NCBI GenBank assembly: GCA_016280725.1
Contig: JAEEHF010000105.1
Coordinates: 23,265 to 87,264, forward strand
Direction: 5' to 3'
DNA: 64,000 nt
From: Bacillota bacterium
GTDB taxonomy: Bacteria > Bacillota > Clostridia > TANB77 > UBA1234
The translations under genes and the position numbers were made by a program. Position 1 is the first letter of the stretch. Every line of letters starts with the position of its first letter. This document shows, one piece after another, positions 60,071-64,000 of the stretch. Below the pieces are notes generated by a model, which was not told where the DNA came from, made no database searches, and saw only the letters and a list, made by a program, of their open reading frames with translations.

Positions 60071-62275
60071 ATGAAATATAAAATTGTAAGACAACCGGAT
60101 GAAATGAATTGTGGTGTAGCGTGTTTGTCTATGATTTGTGCATATTATGGAATTGATAATATGTCGCTTGCAGTAATTAGAGAATTTGCGCAAACAGATA
60201 GAGAAGGAAACTCGATGTATTCTCTTAAGCTTGCCGCTGAAAAATTGCATCTTGATGCCGAAGGATATGATGAAGTCGAAAAAGAAGATTTGCTTTCTGA
60301 TGAACTTAAGTATCCATTAATAATTCATACTGTAGTCGATGGACTTTATCTACATTATATGGTTCTTTTCGAAGCAAATGAAAAGGGAGTAGTCCTTGGT
60401 GATCCTGCAAACGGACAGGTTGAGATGAGTTGGGATAATTTTCTTAGAATTTGGACGCATCAAGTTATGCAACTTACACCAACAGAAAACTTTTCAGAAA
60501 ATAAGAAGTATCGTAAAAACTACAAATTCATTTTTTCACTAATTAAAAAATATAAAAAATATTTGATTGAGTTGTTTATAATTTCAGCTATTGTGTCTGC
60601 TATTTCTGTTGTAGCTGCAAAGTTCTACTCGAGACTAGTAGATAGTGTAATTCCTACAAACAACTTGCTTTTGCTTGGACAATTACTACTTCTAACATCA
60701 GGAATATATATCTTTACGGTTGGTATAAATTGGCTAAAGCTAAAAGTAACAATTAAATTTAATAAGTATCTAGATAAAGAATTAATAATAAATATATATA
60801 ATAGAATGACAGATTTGCCGATGAATTTCTTCGCTTCAAGAACGGCAGGAGACTTATCTACAAGGTTTTCAGATGGTGATGCAATAAGATCAGTCATTAC
60901 TAATTTTACTTTTGATTTTGTAATTGACTTTGTTTATGCAATCGTTGCGATTGTCACGTTGATTATCAACCACAGTTGGCAATTAGTTGTTCTAACAATT
61001 TTAATGCTTGAAATTGTAGTGCTTATTCAAACATTATTTAAGAAAAAACTTTCTGAAATATCTAAAAAGACAATTAAGGCAAATACTGATGTTTATTCGT
61101 ATGCAAATGCATCATTTATGGGACATGAAACGATTAAGAGCTATAACTCAGAGAACTTAGTTGAAAACACGATGGCTCAAAAGTATAGAACATACCAAGA
61201 CAATGCATATTCAGGCAGTAAGTTTTCACAAGCACAAAGTGACTTAAGCTCAACTATAATTAAAATAACCGGTTTATTTATGCTTTCAATCTTAGCTATA
61301 CTTGCTATGAGAGGCGAAATATCAACAGGTAATTTAATGTACTTATATACGCTTGTTGGATATATTTCAGCACCAGTTGGATATATCATAAGCCTTCAAG
61401 AACAAAAATATGAAATTGATGCTGCGCTAGAAAGATTAGATGACGTATTTAGAAGCACGACAGAAAAAGATTTAAATAAGAGCAGACAGAACCTAAATGA
61501 ACCAATTAATAGCATAGAATTTAAAGATGTTGTATTCCAATATGGATTTAAAGATCCAGTATTAAAAGGATTAAGTTTTAAAATAGACAATGGCGAAAGT
61601 ATTGGTGTTATCGGAACTAGCGGTTCTGGAAAAACGACACTTATTAAACTAATTCTAAGTTTCTATAAAGTTACTGAAGGAAAAATATTAATAAACGGAA
61701 AGAACATAAACGATATCACGACATCATCAATTAGAAAAAAGATTGCATATGTTTCGCAAAATGATTTCTGGTTCCAAGATACAATTTTTAATAATTTAAC
61801 TATAGGAAATAGAAATGCAAGTGTTGAAACTGTGGAAAAGGTATTGGAAGAAGTTCAAATGAGTGAGTTTGTTGATAGTCAACCTCGTGGACTAAATACA
61901 GTAATAGAAGAGGGAGCAGTAAACTTATCTACTGGACAAAAGCAAAGGCTATCAATTGCAAAAGCACTTATTATGAATCCAGATGTTTTAGTACTTGATG
62001 AATCGACAAGTAATCTTGATGCTAAGACAGAAGAGTTTATTGTAAATAGTTTATCTCATGAAAAGAACAAGATTAAAATAGTAATTGCTCATAGACTAAA
62101 TACACTTTCAAGATGCGATAAGATAATTGCATTAAAAGATGGAGTAATCGTTGAAAGCGGTACACCTGCTGAACTATTAAAGACAAACGGAATGTTTTAT
62201 GAATTGTGGAGTACTCAAAACAAGGCAATGGATGTGGCTAGAGAAAATATTGAAGAAGGAAATGGTGCAAAATGA
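60071..62275 (+). CDS. C39-peptidase-containing ABC exporter (bacteriocin/GG-peptide type)
   Basis: N-terminal C39 domain KIVRQPDEMNCGVACLSMICAYYG; ABC TM domain; GTSGSGKTTLIKLIL, LSTGQKQRLSIAKALIMNPDVLVLDESTSNLD. Confidence 0.92.
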   Translation: MKYKIVRQPDEMNCGVACLSMICAYYGIDNMSLAVIREFAQTDREGNSMYSLKLAAEKLHLDAEGYDEVEKEDLLSDELKYPLIIHTVVDGLYLHYMVLFEANEKGVVLGDPANGQVEMSWDNFLRIWTHQVMQLTPTENFSENKKYRKNYKFIFSLIKKYKKYLIELFIISAIVSAISVVAAKFYSRLVDSVIPTNNLLLLGQLLLLTSGIYIFTVGINWLKLKVTIKFNKYLDKELIINIYNRMTDLPMNFFASRTAGDLSTRFSDGDAIRSVITNFTFDFVIDFVYAIVAIVTLIINHSWQLVVLTILMLEIVVLIQTLFKKKLSEISKKTIKANTDVYSYANASFMGHETIKSYNSENLVENTMAQKYRTYQDNAYSGSKFSQAQSDLSSTIIKITGLFMLSILAILAMRGEISTGNLMYLYTLVGYISAPVGYIISLQEQKYEIDAALERLDDVFRSTTEKDLNKSRQNLNEPINSIEFKDVVFQYGFKDPVLKGLSFKIDNGESIGVIGTSGSGKTTLIKLILSFYKVTEGKILINGKNINDITTSSIRKKIAYVSQNDFWFQDTIFNNLTIGNRNASVETVEKVLEEVQMSEFVDSQPRGLNTVIEEGAVNLSTGQKQRLSIAKALIMNPDVLVLDESTSNLDAKTEEFIVNSLSHEKNKIKIVIAHRLNTLSRCDKIIALKDGVIVESGTPAELLKTNGMFYELWSTQNKAMDVARENIEEGNGAK

Positions 62276-62394
62276 GAAGAAGAGGATATGTTAAGCCATT
62301 GTTAATTACTTTATTAGTTATAGCTAATATTGTTATGATTACTGCACTAGTAATTAGTTTGAAAGATAATGTGAATTTTATTGGAACAAATTAA
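62272..62394 (+). CDS. 40-aa single-TM peptide translationally coupled (ATGA) to the C39 ABC exporter
   Basis: MRRRGYVKPLLITLLVIANIVMITALVISLKDNVNFIGTN*, start overlaps the exporter stop; below the track size cutoff. Confidence 0.6.
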   Translation: MRRRGYVKPLLITLLVIANIVMITALVISLKDNVNFIGTN

Positions 62395-62401
62395 AAAACA
62401 A

Positions 62402-62427
62402 AACGACTTCGGAAAACCGAAGTCGTT
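62402..62427. terminator. Bidirectional intrinsic terminator
   Basis: aacgacttcggaaaaccgaagtcgtt flanked by A and T tracts. Confidence 0.88.
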
Positions 62428-62433
62428 ATTTTG

Positions 62434-62646
62434 TTATTTTTTAGCAGCTTTTTTAAATTTGTCGCCACTTCTTTGTCTTATTGTCTTTTCAAGATCAGAT
62501 GATCCATCTAGTTTAACACCATGCTTTTTAAATGTGGCAACAAGGTCTGAAAACAAATCAACACCATCAACAAGATTATTTTTAACAGTCTTTACAGTTG
62601 CTCCACCTTTAACTTTTTTAGTTTTAGCATCGCTCATCTTTTTCAT
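62434..62646 (-). CDS. 70-aa peptide with double-glycine-type leader, candidate exporter substrate
   Basis: gaggaggt RBS; MKKMSDAKTKKVKGG|ATVKTVKNNLVDGVDLFSDLVATFKKHGVKLDGSSDLEKTIRQRSGDKFKKAAKK. Confidence 0.6.
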   Translation of the reverse strand: MKKMSDAKTKKVKGGATVKTVKNNLVDGVDLFSDLVATFKKHGVKLDGSSDLEKTIRQRSGDKFKKAAKK

Positions 62647-62914
62647 ATATATGACCTCCTCATATTTCATAATAAACATAGTTTACTACCTATAGTATAA
62701 GCAATTGGGGAGAATAATACAATTAAATGAATGTTACATGTTTGTTACAAAGAGGTTACTGAATATTCGGAAATTCAGGGACAGGTCAATCATCCCCAAA
62801 ACCCCAGTCATAAATTTCCCAGTTGCAAAAATAAAAGTTTTACTTTACAATTATTTGAAGTGGTTGTATATTATTTACTCGTTGGATTTGATTAAAATTA
62901 AAAAGGAGTATATC

Positions 62915-64000
62915 ATGCCAAAATATCTATTAATAGTTGAGTCGCCTGCAAAAGCTACTACAATTAAAAAAATATTGGGAAAAGATTACACTGTTGAGGC
63001 TTCACAGGGACATATTAGAGATTTACCAAAATCACAACTTGGAATTGACATTGAAAATGACTTTGAACCTAAATATATTAATATTAGAGGAAAAGCAGAA
63101 TTAATTAAAAAACTTAAGGCTGATGCAAACAAAGCAACTAAAGTTTATCTTGCAACCGACCCTGATCGTGAGGGAGAGGCAATAGCTTGGCATTTGGCGT
63201 ACCTTTTAGGGATTAGTGAAGATGAAACTTGTAGAATAACATTTAATGAAATTACAAAGACGGGAATTACTAAAAGCATTAAAGAGCCTAGAAAACTAGA
63301 TATGGACCTTATTAATGCTCAACAAGCAAGAAGAGAATTAGATAGAATAGTTGGTTATAAGATTAGTCCATTACTTTGGAAAAAAGTAAAAAGTGGTCTA
63401 TCTGCTGGTAGAGTTCAGAGCGCTACGGTTAGAATAATTGTAGATAGAGAAAATGAAATCGAAAACTTTGTTCCTGAAGAATATTGGTCACTTGAGTCAA
63501 ACTTCTTAGAAAATAAAATTAGTTTTAGTGCAAAGTGCAATGGATATAAAGGAAAGAAGTTAGAGATTCATTCAAAAGATGAAATGGATAAAATATTAGC
63601 AGATTTGAAAGATGCTAAATATATAGTAAGTGAAGTAAAATCTGGAGAGAAAAAGAGAAATCCAGCACCTCCATTTACAACAAGTACTCTTCAACAAGAA
63701 GCATCAAGAAAGCTTGGATTTTCAATAAAGAAAACTATGCAAATTGCACAGTCTCTTTATGAAAATGGATTTATCACATACATGAGAACTGACTCTACAA
63801 GAATTTCTGAAGAAGCTAGAGCATTAATTAAGAGTCAAGTTATCTCTGAGTTTGGAGAGAGTTATTACGAAAATAGATATTATAAAGCATCAAAAGATGC
63901 ACAAGATGCGCATGAATCAATAAGACCTTCATATATATATAGAACACCTAAGCAATTAAAGGATGGATTGACTCCGGACCAATACAAATTATACAAGTTA
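62915..64000 (+). CDS. topA: DNA topoisomerase I, 3' truncated by window edge
   Basis: MPKYLLIVESPAKATTIKKILGKDYTVEASQGHIRDLPKSQLGI; ATDPDREGEAIAWHL; ITYMRTDSTRIS. Confidence 0.95.
   Translation, partial: MPKYLLIVESPAKATTIKKILGKDYTVEASQGHIRDLPKSQLGIDIENDFEPKYINIRGKAELIKKLKADANKATKVYLATDPDREGEAIAWHLAYLLGISEDETCRITFNEITKTGITKSIKEPRKLDMDLINAQQARRELDRIVGYKISPLLWKKVKSGLSAGRVQSATVRIIVDRENEIENFVPEEYWSLESNFLENKISFSAKCNGYKGKKLEIHSKDEMDKILADLKDAKYIVSEVKSGEKKRNPAPPFTTSTLQQEASRKLGFSIKKTMQIAQSLYENGFITYMRTDSTRISEEARALIKSQVISEFGESYYENRYYKASKDAQDAHESIRPSYIYRTPKQLKDGLTPDQYKLYKL

Noticed and set aside
1-64000. CRISPR arrays, tRNA or rRNA genes
   Set aside because: No regularly spaced repeats and no tRNA/rRNA-like sequence recognised. 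A tRNA able to read CGGN was looked for and not seen in this window.

Overview
64 kb of a low-GC, Gram-positive-looking (Firmicutes/Clostridia-like) chromosome, compact and mostly coding, with no rRNA, tRNA or CRISPR recognised. Contents: a Lon-like protease, MscS, an ABC-F protein, a CDF transporter, a Y-family polymerase with a YolD-like partner, two SLH surface proteins, a bacterial alpha-2-macroglobulin, an ABC/GntR (YtrA-like) operon, GT8/acyltransferase genes, a glycogen locus (glgP, GH57, DUF4912, glycogen-synthase-like GT) built around a 2326-aa repeat protein, a C39-peptidase ABC exporter and topA. MAIN FINDING: eight gene breaks or premature ends in seven genes all occur at an in-frame CGG codon. 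Each is repaired by the same event, skipping the C (+1) so that the next codon read is GGN (Gly). Genes affected: ABC-F, a zinc-ribbon membrane protein, GntR, a flippase-like protein (twice), GT8, DUF4912 and the glycogen-synthase-like GT. A ninth possible site is CGG-UGA at the end of an SLH-transglutaminase gene. Scanning by eye, I found no in-frame CGG elsewhere in the native-style genes, including ORFs of 1757, 1669 and 2326 codons. This suggests CGG is an unassigned codon used as a +1 frameshift signal (or CGGN is read as a quadruplet Gly codon). A separate set of genes with different codon usage and strong sigma-A-type promoters (MFS, a GlgP-like protein, small proteins) does use CGG where Arg is expected. 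That conflict needs explaining.
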